Positions 8,735 to 17,947 of a stretch of 64,000 nucleotides of DNA are shown here, in pieces (position 1 is the stretch's first letter; every line of letters begins with the position of its first letter). Source of the DNA: Pseudomonas asturiensis (GTDB taxonomy: Bacteria; Pseudomonadota; Gammaproteobacteria; Pseudomonadales; Pseudomonadaceae); NCBI RefSeq assembly GCF_900143095.1, contig NZ_FRDA01000015.1:75839-139838 (forward strand), written 5' to 3'. Below the pieces are notes generated by a model. It was given only the letters and a program-made list of their open reading frames with translations. It was not told the DNA's origin and ran no database searches. A program made the translations under genes and the position numbers.

Positions 8735-9583
8735 ATGCCTGTTCCTTCCGTTTTGATCGCTGGCTGTGGCGATATCGGCTCTCGTCTGGCCGCTCGGCTG
8801 CTCGCTCGTGAATGGACGGTCTACGGGCTACGGCGCACGGTTTCCGGGCTTGCGCCTGGCATCGTTCCGGTCGAAGGCGATCTGTTCGATGCGCAAAAGC
8901 CTGCTGACTGGCCCTCGTCGACGCTGGATTACGTCGTCTACTGCGCGACGCCTTCGCAGCGTGACGAAGCCGGTTATCGCAAGGCCTATGTCGATGGGCT
9001 GCGCCACGTGTTGAGCTGGCTGTCGGCGCAGGGCCAGCGGCCGAAGCGCGTCTTTTTTGTGTCCAGTAGCGGCGTTTACGGACAGCAACAGGGCGAATGG
9101 GTCGACGAAACGTCCGCCACAGAGCCTGTCGGCTTTTCCGGGACCGTCATGCTTGAGGCCGAGCAACTGGCCCTCAACAGTGGCCTGCCCGCCACGGCGG
9201 TCAGGCTGACGGGCATCTATGGGCCGGGACGCGCCGATCTGTCCAATCGTGTGCGTCAGGGTCACAGTGTCAGGATCGACCCACCGGTTTACGCCAATCG
9301 CATCCATGCCGACGATGCCGCTGGCCTGCTGGCACATCTGCTTGAGGCCGATGATCAGGGTGTGGCGCTGGATGATTGCTACCTGGGGGTGGACGACGAT
9401 CCTGCTGCGCTGGCCGACGTGGTGTCGTGGATACGTGAGTACCTGGGCGTTACCGAATGGTCTGACGAGGTCAGCGTGCAACGGGTCGGCAGCAAGCGCT
9501 GCAGCAATGCGCGGGCAAGGGCGCTGGGCTGGGCCCCTATTTACCCCGACTACAAAGCGGGTTATGCCGCCTTGCTGGGTTAA
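8735..9583 (+). CDS. SDR-family NAD(P)-dependent epimerase/dehydratase-like protein
   Basis: The 282-residue protein begins with a Rossmann nucleotide-binding motif (VLIAGCGDIGSRLAARLL, residues 6-23) and belongs to the extended short-chain dehydrogenase group that includes E. coli YeeZ. VFFVSSSGVYGQQQGEWVDE supplies the strand-serine region and the YG of the SDR active site, although the usual YxxxK is not obvious. GGAG lies 7 bases before the ATG. It is divergent from exbB. The substrate is unknown. Confidence 0.8.
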   Translation: MPVPSVLIAGCGDIGSRLAARLLAREWTVYGLRRTVSGLAPGIVPVEGDLFDAQKPADWPSSTLDYVVYCATPSQRDEAGYRKAYVDGLRHVLSWLSAQGQRPKRVFFVSSSGVYGQQQGEWVDETSATEPVGFSGTVMLEAEQLALNSGLPATAVRLTGIYGPGRADLSNRVRQGHSVRIDPPVYANRIHADDAAGLLAHLLEADDQGVALDDCYLGVDDDPAALADVVSWIREYLGVTEWSDEVSVQRVGSKRCSNARARALGWAPIYPDYKAGYAALLG

Positions 9584-9633
9584 GCGTCGATCAAGACCTG
9601 GTTTGTGGTGAATGAGCGCGCAAACCATTGCAC

Positions 9634-9662
9634 AAAAAAGCGCCCATGAAGGACGCTCTTTG
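9634..9662. terminator. Probable bidirectional rho-independent terminator
   Basis: Between the convergent SDR and lipoprotein genes, AAAAAAGCGCCC and GGACGCTCTTT form a hairpin with one mismatch, an A-run on one side and a T-rich run on the other. Confidence 0.5.
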
Positions 9663-9687
9663 TTGATCGGGCTTTACGAAACCACGC

Positions 9688-10425
9688 TTACTGTTGCTCG
9701 AGCAACCAGCGGCGAGTCCCCGGACGCAGCTCAGGCATCTGGTCGGCACCGGCATTGTTCACCGCCTGGAAGATCTCCAGTTGCTTGCCTTTGCGAGCGA
9801 AGATCCACGGATTGCCTTGCTCGGCCTTTTCCAGCCACATGCTGTCGTATTCACCGCTCATGGCTGCGCAGTCGCCAGCGAGACACAGCGCGAAACGATC
9901 ATTTTCGGGAAGACCCTGCACGCTGCCATCGGGCATGAACTGCACCGTGCTGCCTTGGCCGTCGCCTTCAACGATGGTCCATTTGCCGCCCATGTAAGCT
10001 GCATACAGCGCTTTTTCAAAGCTGCTGCCCGGCTGTGCGCCGTCAGGTACGGAATTCTTCGGCTTTTCGAAGTGCTGCTCAGGGCCTGATTCGCTGGCCG
10101 CCTGGACCAGTTCGTCACCCTTGACGCTCAGGTCTTCGAAGAAATTGCCGTAGAAGTCGATGTGCAGCTTGCCTTCGGCGGCGCTGACGATCTTGCCTTC
10201 ACCCAGCTCGAAGCCATTGGAGTACACCGCCTGATTGGCCTTGGAGTTGATCTGCCACTCCAGATTCGGGCCGTTGGCGAGCAGCGCCTGGCGCAGGTTG
10301 CCTTGTTTGACTGCCGCGTCGATGGCGGTCTGGTTGATCCAGGTGCCGTCCGGGTTGCGGTCGGCGTGGCTGGCGCAGCCGCCGAGAATGACGGCCAGCA
10401 GCGAAATGGCGAGCGCGGAGCGCAT
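9688..10425 (-). CDS. Conserved pseudomonad lipoprotein of unknown function
   Basis: The 245-residue protein has a lipoprotein signal with lipobox LGGC (MRSALAISLLAVILGGC), so after processing it would be anchored through Cys16. The mature part is acidic and soluble, with no family I can name confidently; FALCLAGDCAAMSGEYDSMWLE contains a close cysteine pair that could form a disulfide in the periplasm. GGAAGGA lies about 8 bases before the ATG. It follows ridA on the same strand after a 53-base gap and may be co-transcribed. No function is assigned. Confidence 0.75.
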   Translation of the reverse strand: MRSALAISLLAVILGGCASHADRNPDGTWINQTAIDAAVKQGNLRQALLANGPNLEWQINSKANQAVYSNGFELGEGKIVSAAEGKLHIDFYGNFFEDLSVKGDELVQAASESGPEQHFEKPKNSVPDGAQPGSSFEKALYAAYMGGKWTIVEGDGQGSTVQFMPDGSVQGLPENDRFALCLAGDCAAMSGEYDSMWLEKAEQGNPWIFARKGKQLEIFQAVNNAGADQMPELRPGTRRWLLEQQ

Positions 10426-10478
10426 AACAGATTCCTTCCTTCAGGGAGAGCGGAGCGAAGCAACGCTCCGCTGGGGAT

Positions 10479-10859
10479 TTATTCGATGACGAGAATCGCG
10501 TCCATCTCGACCTGCGCGCCACGCGGCAGTGCGGCAACGCCGATGGCGGCACGTGCCGGATAAGGCTGTGCGAAGTAGGTGCCCATGATCTCGTTGACCT
10601 TGGCGAAATGGCCCAGGTCGGTCAGGAAGATGTTCAACTTGACGATGTCCTTGAATGAGCCGCCTGCCGCTTCGGCAACGGACTTCAGGTTCTCGAAGAC
10701 CTGGGTGATCTGGGCTTCGATGCCGTCGACCAGTTCCATGGTTTTCGGATCAAGAGGAATCTGTCCGGACATGTAGACGGTATTGCCAGCCTTGATCGCC
10801 TGAGAGTAAGGGCCGATGGCCGCCGGGGCCTTGTCGCTGGTGATGACAGTCTTGGTCAT
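10479..10859 (-). CDS. ridA: RidA family enamine/imine deaminase
   Basis: The 126-residue protein is a typical RidA (YjgF/YER057c/UK114): it contains AIGPYSQAIKAGNTVYMSGQIPLD near the N-terminus and YPARAAIGVAALPRGAQVEMDAI near the C-terminus, with the Arg that binds the substrate carboxylate. RidA hydrolyses reactive 2-aminoacrylate-type enamines released by PLP enzymes. It starts 25 bases after the spoT stop and is in the same orientation, matching the spoT-PA5339 order of P. aeruginosa. A second, more distant RidA paralogue lies at 38578-38931. Confidence 0.93.
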   Translation of the reverse strand: MTKTVITSDKAPAAIGPYSQAIKAGNTVYMSGQIPLDPKTMELVDGIEAQITQVFENLKSVAEAAGGSFKDIVKLNIFLTDLGHFAKVNEIMGTYFAQPYPARAAIGVAALPRGAQVEMDAILVIE

Positions 10860-10884
10860 GGAGAACTCCTTAAAAGTGGATGGT

Positions 10885-12990
10885 CTACGAGCGCATACGG
10901 GTGATGCGTGTGACCCCGGTCAGTGCACGTAGTTTCTTGATCACGCGGGCCAGGTGCACACGGTCGTGCACGCTGACCACAAGCTGGACCACGCTGATGC
11001 GACCATCGCGTTCGTCCATGCTGATTTTTTCGATGTTGCCGTCGGCGGCGTTCACGCTGCTGGCCAGCAGGGCGATCAGGCCGCGCTGGTGCTCCAGCTC
11101 GACGCGCAGTTCGACATTGAATTCACCGGTCACATCCTTGGCCCACGAGAGCTGGATGCATTTTTCCGGGTTGTGACGGATTTCGCTGATATTGCGGCAG
11201 TTGTCCAGGTGTACGACCATGCCCTTGCCCGCTGACAGGTGGCCCACAATCGGATCACCCGGTATCGGCGTGCAACACTTGGCGTAGCTGAGGACCAGGC
11301 CTTCGGTGCCGCGGATGGCCAGCGGGCCTTCAGGGCTTGGCAACTGGTCGCCTTCGCCCAGCAGTCGGCGGGCGACCACGTAGGCCATGCGGTTGCCCAG
11401 GCCGATGTCTTCGAGCAGGTCTTCCAGCACTTCGACGCGGTATTCGTTCAGTGCCAGTTGAATGCGCTCTGCCGGGATCTTGTCCAGGCTGCTTTCGAAA
11501 CCGTTGAGCACCTTGTTCAGCAGGCGCTCGCCCAGGCTGATGGATTCTGAGCGGCGTTGCAGCTTCAGGGCGTGACGAATATGCGTGCGCGCCTTGCCGG
11601 TCACGACGAAGTTCAGCCATGCAGGGTTTGGGCGTGCGCCGGGTGCGCTGACGATTTCAACCGTCGAGCCGCTCTGCAGTGGCTCCGACAGCGGGGCCAG
11701 TCGGCGGTTGATCCGGCAGGCAATGCAGCTGTTGCCGACGTCGGTGTGCACCGCATAGGCGAAGTCCACGGCCGTGGAGCCTTTGGGCAGCTCCATGATC
11801 CGGCCCTTGGGCGTGAAGACGTAGACCTCGTCCGGGAACAGGTCGATCTTGACGCTCTCGATGAACTCCAGTGAGTTGCCGGCACGTTGCTGCATTTCCA
11901 GGACGCCCTTGACCCACTGGCGGGCGCGGGCATGAGTGCCCTTGGGCTGCTCGTCGTCGCTGGATTTGTAGAGCCAGTGCGCAGCGATTCCGTTGTTGGC
12001 CATCTCTTCCATCTCGCGGGTGCGGATCTGGATTTCGATGGGCACGCCGTGCATGCCGAACAACGTGGTGTGCAGCGACTGGTAGCCGTTCGCCTTGGGG
12101 ATTGCGATGTAATCCTTGAAGCGACCCGGCAGCGGTTTGTACAGATTATGTACAGCGCCCAGCACGCGGTAACAGGTGTCGACCTTGTCCACGATGATGC
12201 GGAACGCGTAGACGTCCATGATCTCGTTGAAGGCCCGACGCTTGCCGCGCATCTTCTTGTAGATGCCGTAGAGGTGCTTCTGCCGGCCACTGACATCGCC
12301 TTCGATGCCGTCAACGGCAAGGCAGTGGCTCAGTGATTCTTCGATCTTGTTGACCAGTTCCTTGCGATTGCCACGGGCGCGTTTGACGGCCTGGTTGATC
12401 CGCGAGGAGCGCATCGGGTACATGGCCTTGAAGCCCAGGTCTTCGAATTCGATACGCACGCTGTGCATGCCCAGGCGGTTGGCGATGGGTGCGTAGATCT
12501 CGAGGGTTTCCTTGGCGATACGGCGGCGCTTTTCACCGGACAGGACTTCCAGTGTGCGCATGTTGTGCAGGCGGTCGGCGAGCTTGACCAGGATCACGCG
12601 AATGTCGCGCGCCATGGCCATGGCCATCTTCTGGAAGTTTTCAGCCTGTGCCTCGGCCTTGGTCTCGAAGTTCATCTGGGTCAGTTTGCTGACCCCGTCG
12701 ACCAGTTCGGCCACGGTTTCGCCAAATTGCGCGCTGAGCGCTTCCTTGGCAATGCCGGTGTCTTCGATCACGTCATGCAGCATCGCAGCCATCAGGCTCT
12801 GATGGTCCATGTGCATGTCGGCAAGGATGTTCGCCACCGCAAGGGGGTGCGTGACGTAGGCTTCGCCGCTGCGACGGCGCTGGCCGTCGTGGGCCTGTTC
12901 GGCGTAGAAGTACGCTCGGCGGACCAGATTGACCTGGTCCTTGCCGAGGTAGGCCGACAGTCTATCGGCGAGGGCGTCTATGCTCGGCAA
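10885..12990 (-). CDS. spoT: Bifunctional (p)ppGpp synthetase/hydrolase SpoT
   Basis: The 701-residue protein has an N-terminal HD hydrolase domain (MLHDVIED around residues 69-76), a RelA/SpoT nucleotidyltransferase domain with GRFKDYIAIPKANGYQSLHT near residue 300, a TGS domain (VYVFTPKGRIMELPKGSTAVDFAYAVH, about 385-445) and a C-terminal ACT domain. The RFKD motif is the basic form found in SpoT rather than the RelA acidic form. The start is a TTG at 12990, supported by AGGGGGT about 7 bases upstream and by the domain beginning at once. It sets stringent-response alarmone levels. It follows rpoZ and gmk, as in other gammaproteobacteria. Confidence 0.96.
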   Translation of the reverse strand: MPSIDALADRLSAYLGKDQVNLVRRAYFYAEQAHDGQRRRSGEAYVTHPLAVANILADMHMDHQSLMAAMLHDVIEDTGIAKEALSAQFGETVAELVDGVSKLTQMNFETKAEAQAENFQKMAMAMARDIRVILVKLADRLHNMRTLEVLSGEKRRRIAKETLEIYAPIANRLGMHSVRIEFEDLGFKAMYPMRSSRINQAVKRARGNRKELVNKIEESLSHCLAVDGIEGDVSGRQKHLYGIYKKMRGKRRAFNEIMDVYAFRIIVDKVDTCYRVLGAVHNLYKPLPGRFKDYIAIPKANGYQSLHTTLFGMHGVPIEIQIRTREMEEMANNGIAAHWLYKSSDDEQPKGTHARARQWVKGVLEMQQRAGNSLEFIESVKIDLFPDEVYVFTPKGRIMELPKGSTAVDFAYAVHTDVGNSCIACRINRRLAPLSEPLQSGSTVEIVSAPGARPNPAWLNFVVTGKARTHIRHALKLQRRSESISLGERLLNKVLNGFESSLDKIPAERIQLALNEYRVEVLEDLLEDIGLGNRMAYVVARRLLGEGDQLPSPEGPLAIRGTEGLVLSYAKCCTPIPGDPIVGHLSAGKGMVVHLDNCRNISEIRHNPEKCIQLSWAKDVTGEFNVELRVELEHQRGLIALLASSVNAADGNIEKISMDERDGRISVVQLVVSVHDRVHLARVIKKLRALTGVTRITRMRS

Positions 12991-13050
12991 GGCGCTACCC
13001 CCTGCCGATGGCTTTTACCCTGCGCCGTACTACGTCGACCCGGCATAGGC

Positions 13051-13314
13051 TTAGACGGCCTCGTTGGACTCGTCCTCGAACGCTGCGAACAATGGTTCAT
13101 CTTCAACGATTTCGGCTTCTGCGATAACGGCGTAGTCCATCAGGCCAGCAGCGATTTCACGCAGGGCCACAACGGTAGGCTTGTCGTTTTCCCACGCCAG
13201 CTTCGGCTCTTTGCCGCCGGTGGCGAGTTGACGCGAACGCTTGGTAGCGAGCATGACCAGCTCGAAGCGGTTATCGACGTGTTCTAGGCAGTCTTCAACG
13301 GTCACGCGGGCCAT
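13051..13314 (-). CDS. rpoZ: RNA polymerase omega subunit
   Basis: The 87-residue product begins MARVTVEDCLEHVDNRFELV, the conserved N-terminus of omega, followed by TKRSRQLATGG and EIAAGL. Omega binds the beta-prime subunit and helps assemble RNA polymerase; it is also part of one ppGpp site. The ATG at 13314 is chosen over an upstream in-frame codon at 13332 because the family always starts MARVT and AGGA lies 8 bases before it. Confidence 0.97.
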   Translation of the reverse strand: MARVTVEDCLEHVDNRFELVMLATKRSRQLATGGKEPKLAWENDKPTVVALREIAAGLMDYAVIAEAEIVEDEPLFAAFEDESNEAV

Positions 13315-13461
13315 GGGTATTCCTCGTAGCAAATGCGTATGCGCGATGCCCGGATGGGCGAGCGGACTCGGTAGTTTACAAGCGGAGTGCTGTAAGCAGC
13401 AAGCGGCAGGCCACAGGCGATGTACTTTTGACCTGCAGTCTGCCGCGTTGAAACAGTCCGA

Positions 13462-14082
13462 TCAAGCCAGCAATTGCTGAAAAAGCTCGCTGTATTGTTC
13501 CTGCTGATGCTGCTGGGTCAGGCGGTTGGCGCGGAAAATGGCTTTCAGGTCGGCCAGTGCGCTGTCGAAATTATCGTTGACCACGATGTACTCGTACTCG
13601 ACGTAATGGCTCATTTCGCTGACCGCTTCGCGCATTCGGGTTTCGATGATCTCGTTGCTGTCCTGGCCACGGTTGGTCAGGCGCTGACGCAATGCCTGCT
13701 GGGAGGGCGGCAGAATGAAGATCGAGCGGGCGTGCGGCATCTGCTCGCGAACCTGTTGCGCGCCTTGCCAGTCGATTTCCAGAATCAGGTCATGGCCTTC
13801 ATCCAGCGTCTGCTGCAGGTGGCTTTGGGACGTGCCGTACAGGTTGCCGAAGACTTCGGCCTGCTCCAGAAAATCGCCATGGTCGATCATGCGCACGAAT
13901 TCGGCGCGATCGACGAAATGATAGTTCACGCCGTTTTCTTCGCCCGGGCGCATGGTGCGAGTGGTGTGCGACACCGAAACGCGGATCTGCGGCTCCGCCT
14001 CGGTCAGGGCATTGACCAGGCTGGTCTTGCCCGCGCCGGACGGCGCGGAAATGATGTACAGGGTGCCGGATTTATGGGTCAT
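13462..14082 (-). CDS. gmk: Guanylate kinase
   Basis: The 206-residue protein has the P-loop SAPSGAGKTSL near the N-terminus, the GMP-binding SVSHTTRTMRPGEENGVNYHFV region and LEIDWQGAQQV. It phosphorylates GMP to GDP. The ATG at 14082 gives the usual start MTHKSGTLYIISAPSGAGKT; the in-frame ATG at 14121 would add 13 unconserved residues. It lies 13 bases after the YicC-family gene and before rpoZ-spoT, linking guanine nucleotide supply and (p)ppGpp metabolism. Confidence 0.97.
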   Translation of the reverse strand: MTHKSGTLYIISAPSGAGKTSLVNALTEAEPQIRVSVSHTTRTMRPGEENGVNYHFVDRAEFVRMIDHGDFLEQAEVFGNLYGTSQSHLQQTLDEGHDLILEIDWQGAQQVREQMPHARSIFILPPSQQALRQRLTNRGQDSNEIIETRMREAVSEMSHYVEYEYIVVNDNFDSALADLKAIFRANRLTQQHQQEQYSELFQQLLA

Positions 14083-14095
14083 GTCAGGTTCAGCC

Positions 14096-14959
14096 TTACT
14101 CAATATTCTGCACTTGTTCACGCATCTGCTCGATCAACACTTTGAGGTTGACGGCAGCCTGTGTGCTGCGTGGGTCGAAGGCCTTGGAGCCCAGGGTGTT
14201 CGCTTCGCGGTTGAGCTCTTGCATCAGGAAGTCCAGGCGGCGACCCGCCTGACCACCGGTCTTGAGCACGCGACGCACTTCGGTGACGTGGGTGCTCAGG
14301 CGATCCAGCTCTTCGGCCACGTCGCTTTTTTGCGCCAGCAGGACCATCTCCTGCTCCAGGCGCTGCGGATCCAGCTCGGCCTTCATGTCGGCGAAGCGAT
14401 CCAGCACTTTCTGGCGTTGAGTGGCCAGCATCTGCGGCACCAGCGTACGCAGGGTGGCAACTTCTTCAGTCATGGCGCTCAACCGTTCGTCGAGAAGTTT
14501 CGCCAGATCGGCTCCTTCACGTCCACGGCCGTTCTTCAGTTCGGTCAGCGCCTCGTTGAACAGGGTCAGGGCTTCGTTGTTCAGGACCTGCGGGTCATTG
14601 GCGTCGGCCACCAGCACGCCCGGCCAGGCCAGTACCTCAAGAGGGTTCAGCGGCGCCGGCTGCTGGATCAGGCTGGCGACGGATTCGGCTGCAGCGATCA
14701 ACTGGCTGGCACGCTCGCGATCCACCTGCAGGGGCTTGCCTGCGGTTTCTTCCACGAAGCGCAGGGTGCACTCGACCTTGCCGCGCGACAGGCCCTGACG
14801 CAGGGCTTCACGTATCGCGCCTTCCAGATCGCGGAATGATTCCGGCAGGCGCAGGTGCGGTTCAAGGTAGCGATGATTGACCGAGCGCAGTTCCCAGCTC
14901 AGTGTGCCCTGGGCACCGGCCCGTTCGACTCGGGCAAAGGCAGTCATGCTGTGCACCAT
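14096..14959 (-). CDS. YicC family endoribonuclease-like protein
   Basis: The 287-residue protein starts MVHSMTAFARVE and contains GTLSWELRSVNHRYLEPHLRLP, both diagnostic of YicC. The C-terminal DUF1732 part has LDFLMQELNREANTLGSKA. E. coli YicC has been reported as an endoribonuclease. The start at 14959 matches the family; an in-frame codon at 15019 would add 20 residues not seen in the family. AGAGG precedes the ATG by about 8 bases. It is divergent from rph and upstream of gmk. Confidence 0.9.
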   Translation of the reverse strand: MVHSMTAFARVERAGAQGTLSWELRSVNHRYLEPHLRLPESFRDLEGAIREALRQGLSRGKVECTLRFVEETAGKPLQVDRERASQLIAAAESVASLIQQPAPLNPLEVLAWPGVLVADANDPQVLNNEALTLFNEALTELKNGRGREGADLAKLLDERLSAMTEEVATLRTLVPQMLATQRQKVLDRFADMKAELDPQRLEQEMVLLAQKSDVAEELDRLSTHVTEVRRVLKTGGQAGRRLDFLMQELNREANTLGSKAFDPRSTQAAVNLKVLIEQMREQVQNIE

Positions 14960-15265
14960 GGGAATACCTCTAGATTCAGTCCAGGCAATTGAGCCCGCGC
15001 GAGGGGCGGGCGGTTGCAATGGATGTCATGAAAGCCGACAGGCTGCAAAGGCGCAGGATTGTAGCGCAGTGCAGCGCAGGCTCCCAATCCGAGAGTATGA
15101 CAAACGATGCGATGCGTTTTTTGCAGTCGCCGGCCAGGCCGCAAAGCCGCGATTCAGAGACCTGCGCACCCGACAGAAACACGCGCCTGACTTTTAGAGA
15201 TGCCCAGCCCGGACGATGGCCTCTATAATGCTCGGCAGTTTTCCGTCTCAGTACAGGTATCCCAG

Positions 15266-15988
15266 ATGAAACGTCCAAGTGGTCGCGCCGCCGATCAGCT
15301 CCGCTCGATCCGCATCACCCGCAACTACACCAAACACGCCGAGGGTTCTGTGCTGGTCGAGTTCGGTGACACCAAGGTGATCTGCACCGTCAGCGTCGAA
15401 AACGGCGTACCGCGCTTTCTGAAAGGCCAGGGTCAGGGTTGGTTGACCGCCGAGTACGGCATGCTGCCGCGTGCGACCGGCGAACGTAACCAGCGTGAAG
15501 CCAGCCGTGGCAAGCAGGGTGGTCGCACCCTGGAAATCCAGCGCCTGATCGGCCGTTCGCTGCGCGCTGCGCTGGACATGTCCAAGCTGGGCGACGTCAC
15601 GCTGTATGTCGATTGCGATGTCATCCAGGCTGACGGCGGCACGCGCACTGCGTCCATCACCGGTGCCATGGTTGCCCTGGCTGACGCCTTGAAAGTGATC
15701 AAGAAGCGTGGCGGCCTGAAAGGCGGCGACCCGCTCAAGCAGATGATTGCTGCGGTGTCGGTCGGCATGTATCAGGGCGAGCCTGTGCTTGACCTGGACT
15801 ACCTGGAAGATTCCGCTGCCGAGACTGACCTGAACGTGGTCATGACCAGCGCAGGCGGTTTCATTGAAGTGCAGGGCACCGCAGAAGGCGCGCCGTTCCA
15901 GCCTGAAGAGCTGAACGCGATGCTGGCGCTGGCGCAGAAGGGCATGACTGAATTGTTCGAATTGCAGCGCGCCGCATTGGCCGACTGA
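15266..15988 (+). CDS. rph: Ribonuclease PH
   Basis: The 240-residue protein is a full-length RNase PH, the phosphate-dependent 3'-5' exonuclease that trims tRNA 3' ends. It shows MKRPSGRAADQLRSIRITRN, YGMLPRATGERNQREASRGKQGGRT with the phosphate-binding arginines, and the DCDVIQADGGTRTASITGA core. The ATG at 15266 is the conserved start, preceded by AGGT. The neighbouring gene downstream begins 17 bases after its stop. Confidence 0.97.
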   Translation: MKRPSGRAADQLRSIRITRNYTKHAEGSVLVEFGDTKVICTVSVENGVPRFLKGQGQGWLTAEYGMLPRATGERNQREASRGKQGGRTLEIQRLIGRSLRAALDMSKLGDVTLYVDCDVIQADGGTRTASITGAMVALADALKVIKKRGGLKGGDPLKQMIAAVSVGMYQGEPVLDLDYLEDSAAETDLNVVMTSAGGFIEVQGTAEGAPFQPEELNAMLALAQKGMTELFELQRAALAD

Positions 15989-16005
15989 TAACCAGGAGCG
16001 TGATC

Positions 16006-16374
16006 ATGAGTGACAGCCCACAACCGTTGCAGAAACCGGCTCAAAGTGCCCGTCAATGGGCGATGTTCTGTCACTTGTCTGCGTTTTTCGGCCTGATCTT
16101 TCCGTTCGGAAACCTGCTGGGGCCCCTGATTCTCTGGCAGGTGAAAAAAGAGGCGGATCCGTTCATTGATGCGCAGGGCAAGGAAGCGCTGAATTTTCAG
16201 ATCACCGTCGCGATTGCGGCCACGGTCAGCATGCTGCTGATGGTCGTGGTCATCGGCTTTGCGTTGCTGATGCTGGTCGGGATCGGCGCGCTGGTGCTGA
16301 CCATCATCGCAGGTGTGAAGGCCAACGAAGGGGTGGATTATCGCTACCCGTTCACCTGGCGGCTGTTGAAGTAA
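16006..16374 (+). CDS. DUF4870 family small membrane protein
   Basis: The 122-residue protein has an amphipathic N-terminal part (QWAMFCHLSAFFGLIFPFGNLLGPLILW), the conserved KEADPFIDAQGKEALNFQIT segment and two hydrophobic helices near residues 70-105. This is the DUF4870 (Tic20-like) pattern. AGGAG lies 7 bases before the ATG at 16006. A gene of this family follows rph in P. aeruginosa (PA5333). Its function is unknown. A strong terminator follows. Confidence 0.85.
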   Translation: MSDSPQPLQKPAQSARQWAMFCHLSAFFGLIFPFGNLLGPLILWQVKKEADPFIDAQGKEALNFQITVAIAATVSMLLMVVVIGFALLMLVGIGALVLTIIAGVKANEGVDYRYPFTWRLLK

Positions 16375-16393
16375 GCGCAGTATCGAGCAACAC

Positions 16394-16421
16394 AAAAAGC
16401 CGACTTCAAGTCGGCTTTTTC
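16394..16421. terminator. Rho-independent terminator between the DUF4870 gene and crc
   Basis: AAAAAGCCGACTT and AAGTCGGCTTTTT form a perfect hairpin with a tiny loop, flanked by A- and T-runs. It can serve both converging transcripts. Confidence 0.9.
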
Positions 16422-16443
16422 GTGTTCGGGTACCGCCTGGCGA

Positions 16444-17223
16444 TCAGATCGTCAGGGTCCAGTCGTAATCCACGATCAGCGGCGCGTGCTGCGAGAAGCG
16501 CGGCTGACGGGGCAGGCGGGCACTGCGCACAAAGCGGCGCAGACCTGGCGTCAGGATCTGGTAGTCGAAGCGCCAGCCCAGATTCAGCATCTCGGCCTGC
16601 TCGCTGTCCGGCCACCAGCTGTACTGATCGCCTTCGCGACTGACTTCACGCAGGGCATCGACATAACCCATGGTGCCGACAATCTCGTCCATCCAGGCAC
16701 GCTCGGGTGCCAGGAAGCCAGGAGATTGCTGGCTGTCACGCCAGTTCTTGATGTCGAGTTTCTGCTGCGCCACGTAGAGCGAGCCGCAGTAAATGTACTC
16801 GCGACGCTTGCGGCGCTGCTTGTCCATGTATTTGCCGAAATCGTCCATGAGCTTGAATTTCTGATTCAAGTCCTCGTCCCCGTTCATCCCTGATGGGAAG
16901 AGCAGGGTCGCAATACTGACTTTGTCGAAATCGGCTTGCAGGTAACGCCCGTAGCGGTCGGCTGTCTCGAAGCCGAGGCCGCTGATCACCGCCTTCGGTT
17001 GCAACCGCGAATACAGCGCCACGCCACCCTGAGCGGGGACTTCGGCTTCGCAGGCATAGAGGAAGTAGCCATCCAGCTGAAAAGCTGGATCATCCAGTTC
17101 AAAGGTGGAGGCGCGGGTGTCCTGTAAGCAGATGACGTCGGCATTCTGAGCTTGCAGCCAGCTGAGCAACCCACGCTCGACCGCAGCCTGAATGCCATTT
17201 ACGTTCACACTGATGATCCGCAT
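16444..17223 (-). CDS. crc: Catabolite repression control protein Crc
   Basis: The 259-residue protein has the exonuclease III/endonuclease-phosphatase fold: MRIISVNVNGIQAAVERGLLSWL, VICLQDTRA and FRVS-like C-terminal RYQP/WRFDYQIL. In Pseudomonas, Crc has no nuclease activity; it acts with Hfq to repress translation of catabolic mRNAs at A-rich sites. The ATG at 17223 gives the known 259-residue length and the MRIISVN start; an upstream in-frame ATG adds four residues. It is divergent from pyrE, the order seen in P. aeruginosa. Confidence 0.96.
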   Translation of the reverse strand: MRIISVNVNGIQAAVERGLLSWLQAQNADVICLQDTRASTFELDDPAFQLDGYFLYACEAEVPAQGGVALYSRLQPKAVISGLGFETADRYGRYLQADFDKVSIATLLFPSGMNGDEDLNQKFKLMDDFGKYMDKQRRKRREYIYCGSLYVAQQKLDIKNWRDSQQSPGFLAPERAWMDEIVGTMGYVDALREVSREGDQYSWWPDSEQAEMLNLGWRFDYQILTPGLRRFVRSARLPRQPRFSQHAPLIVDYDWTLTI

Positions 17224-17304
17224 AAATGGCCCCAAAAATCACGTGCGTGTATGATACCCGAGGTCTACCCAATTAGCTAAATCCGTGCTTTCAGGGCTTT
17301 TTTC

Positions 17305-17946
17305 ATGCAAGCGTACCAACGCGATTTCATTCGTTTTGCCATCGATCGCGGCGTATTGCGCTTCGGTGAGTTCACTCTCAAGTCCGGACGCACCAGCCCG
17401 TACTTCTTCAATGCCGGTCTGTTCAACAGCGGTTCTGCTCTGGCTCAGCTCGGTCGCTTCTATGCGGCAGCCGTGGTTGAAAGCGGCATTGCCTTCGATG
17501 TTCTGTTCGGGCCTGCGTACAAAGGCATTCCTCTGGCGGCCGCGACCGCCGTGGCCTTGGCCGAGCATCACGACCGCGACCTGCCCTGGTGCTTCAACCG
17601 CAAGGAAGCCAAGGCGCACGGCGAAGGCGGCAGTCTGGTCGGCGCACCGCTGGCCGGTGATGTGCTGATCATCGATGACGTCATCACCGCGGGTACTGCC
17701 ATCCGTGAGGTCATGCAGATCATCGCTGCGCAGGATGCCAAGGCGGCCGGCGTGTTGATCGCACTCAACCGTCAGGAGCGTGGCAACGGCGAATTGTCGG
17801 CCATTCAGGAAGTGGAACGCGACTTCGGCATTCCGGTGGTGAGCATCGTGTCGCTGAATCAGGTGCTGGAATTCCTCGCCGACGATCCGCAGCTCAAGCA
17901 GCACTTGCCTGCTGTCGAGGCTTATCGCGCACAGTACGGTATCTAG
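17305..17946 (+). CDS. pyrE: Orotate phosphoribosyltransferase
   Basis: The 213-residue enzyme of pyrimidine synthesis converts orotate and PRPP to OMP. It shows FTLKSGRTSPYFFNAGLF near the N-terminus, FNRKEAKAHGEGG (the flexible catalytic loop lysines) and the PRPP-binding VLIIDDVITAGTAIREV. The length is standard. Its stop is followed after 1 base by the start of the DUF4124 gene, which suggests co-transcription. Confidence 0.97.
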   Translation: MQAYQRDFIRFAIDRGVLRFGEFTLKSGRTSPYFFNAGLFNSGSALAQLGRFYAAAVVESGIAFDVLFGPAYKGIPLAAATAVALAEHHDRDLPWCFNRKEAKAHGEGGSLVGAPLAGDVLIIDDVITAGTAIREVMQIIAAQDAKAAGVLIALNRQERGNGELSAIQEVERDFGIPVVSIVSLNQVLEFLADDPQLKQHLPAVEAYRAQYGI

Positions 17947-17947
17947 G

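Noticed and set aside
9612..9938. 108-residue plus-strand frame
   Set aside because: It overlaps the lipoprotein gene antisense, crosses a terminator hairpin and has no ribosome site.
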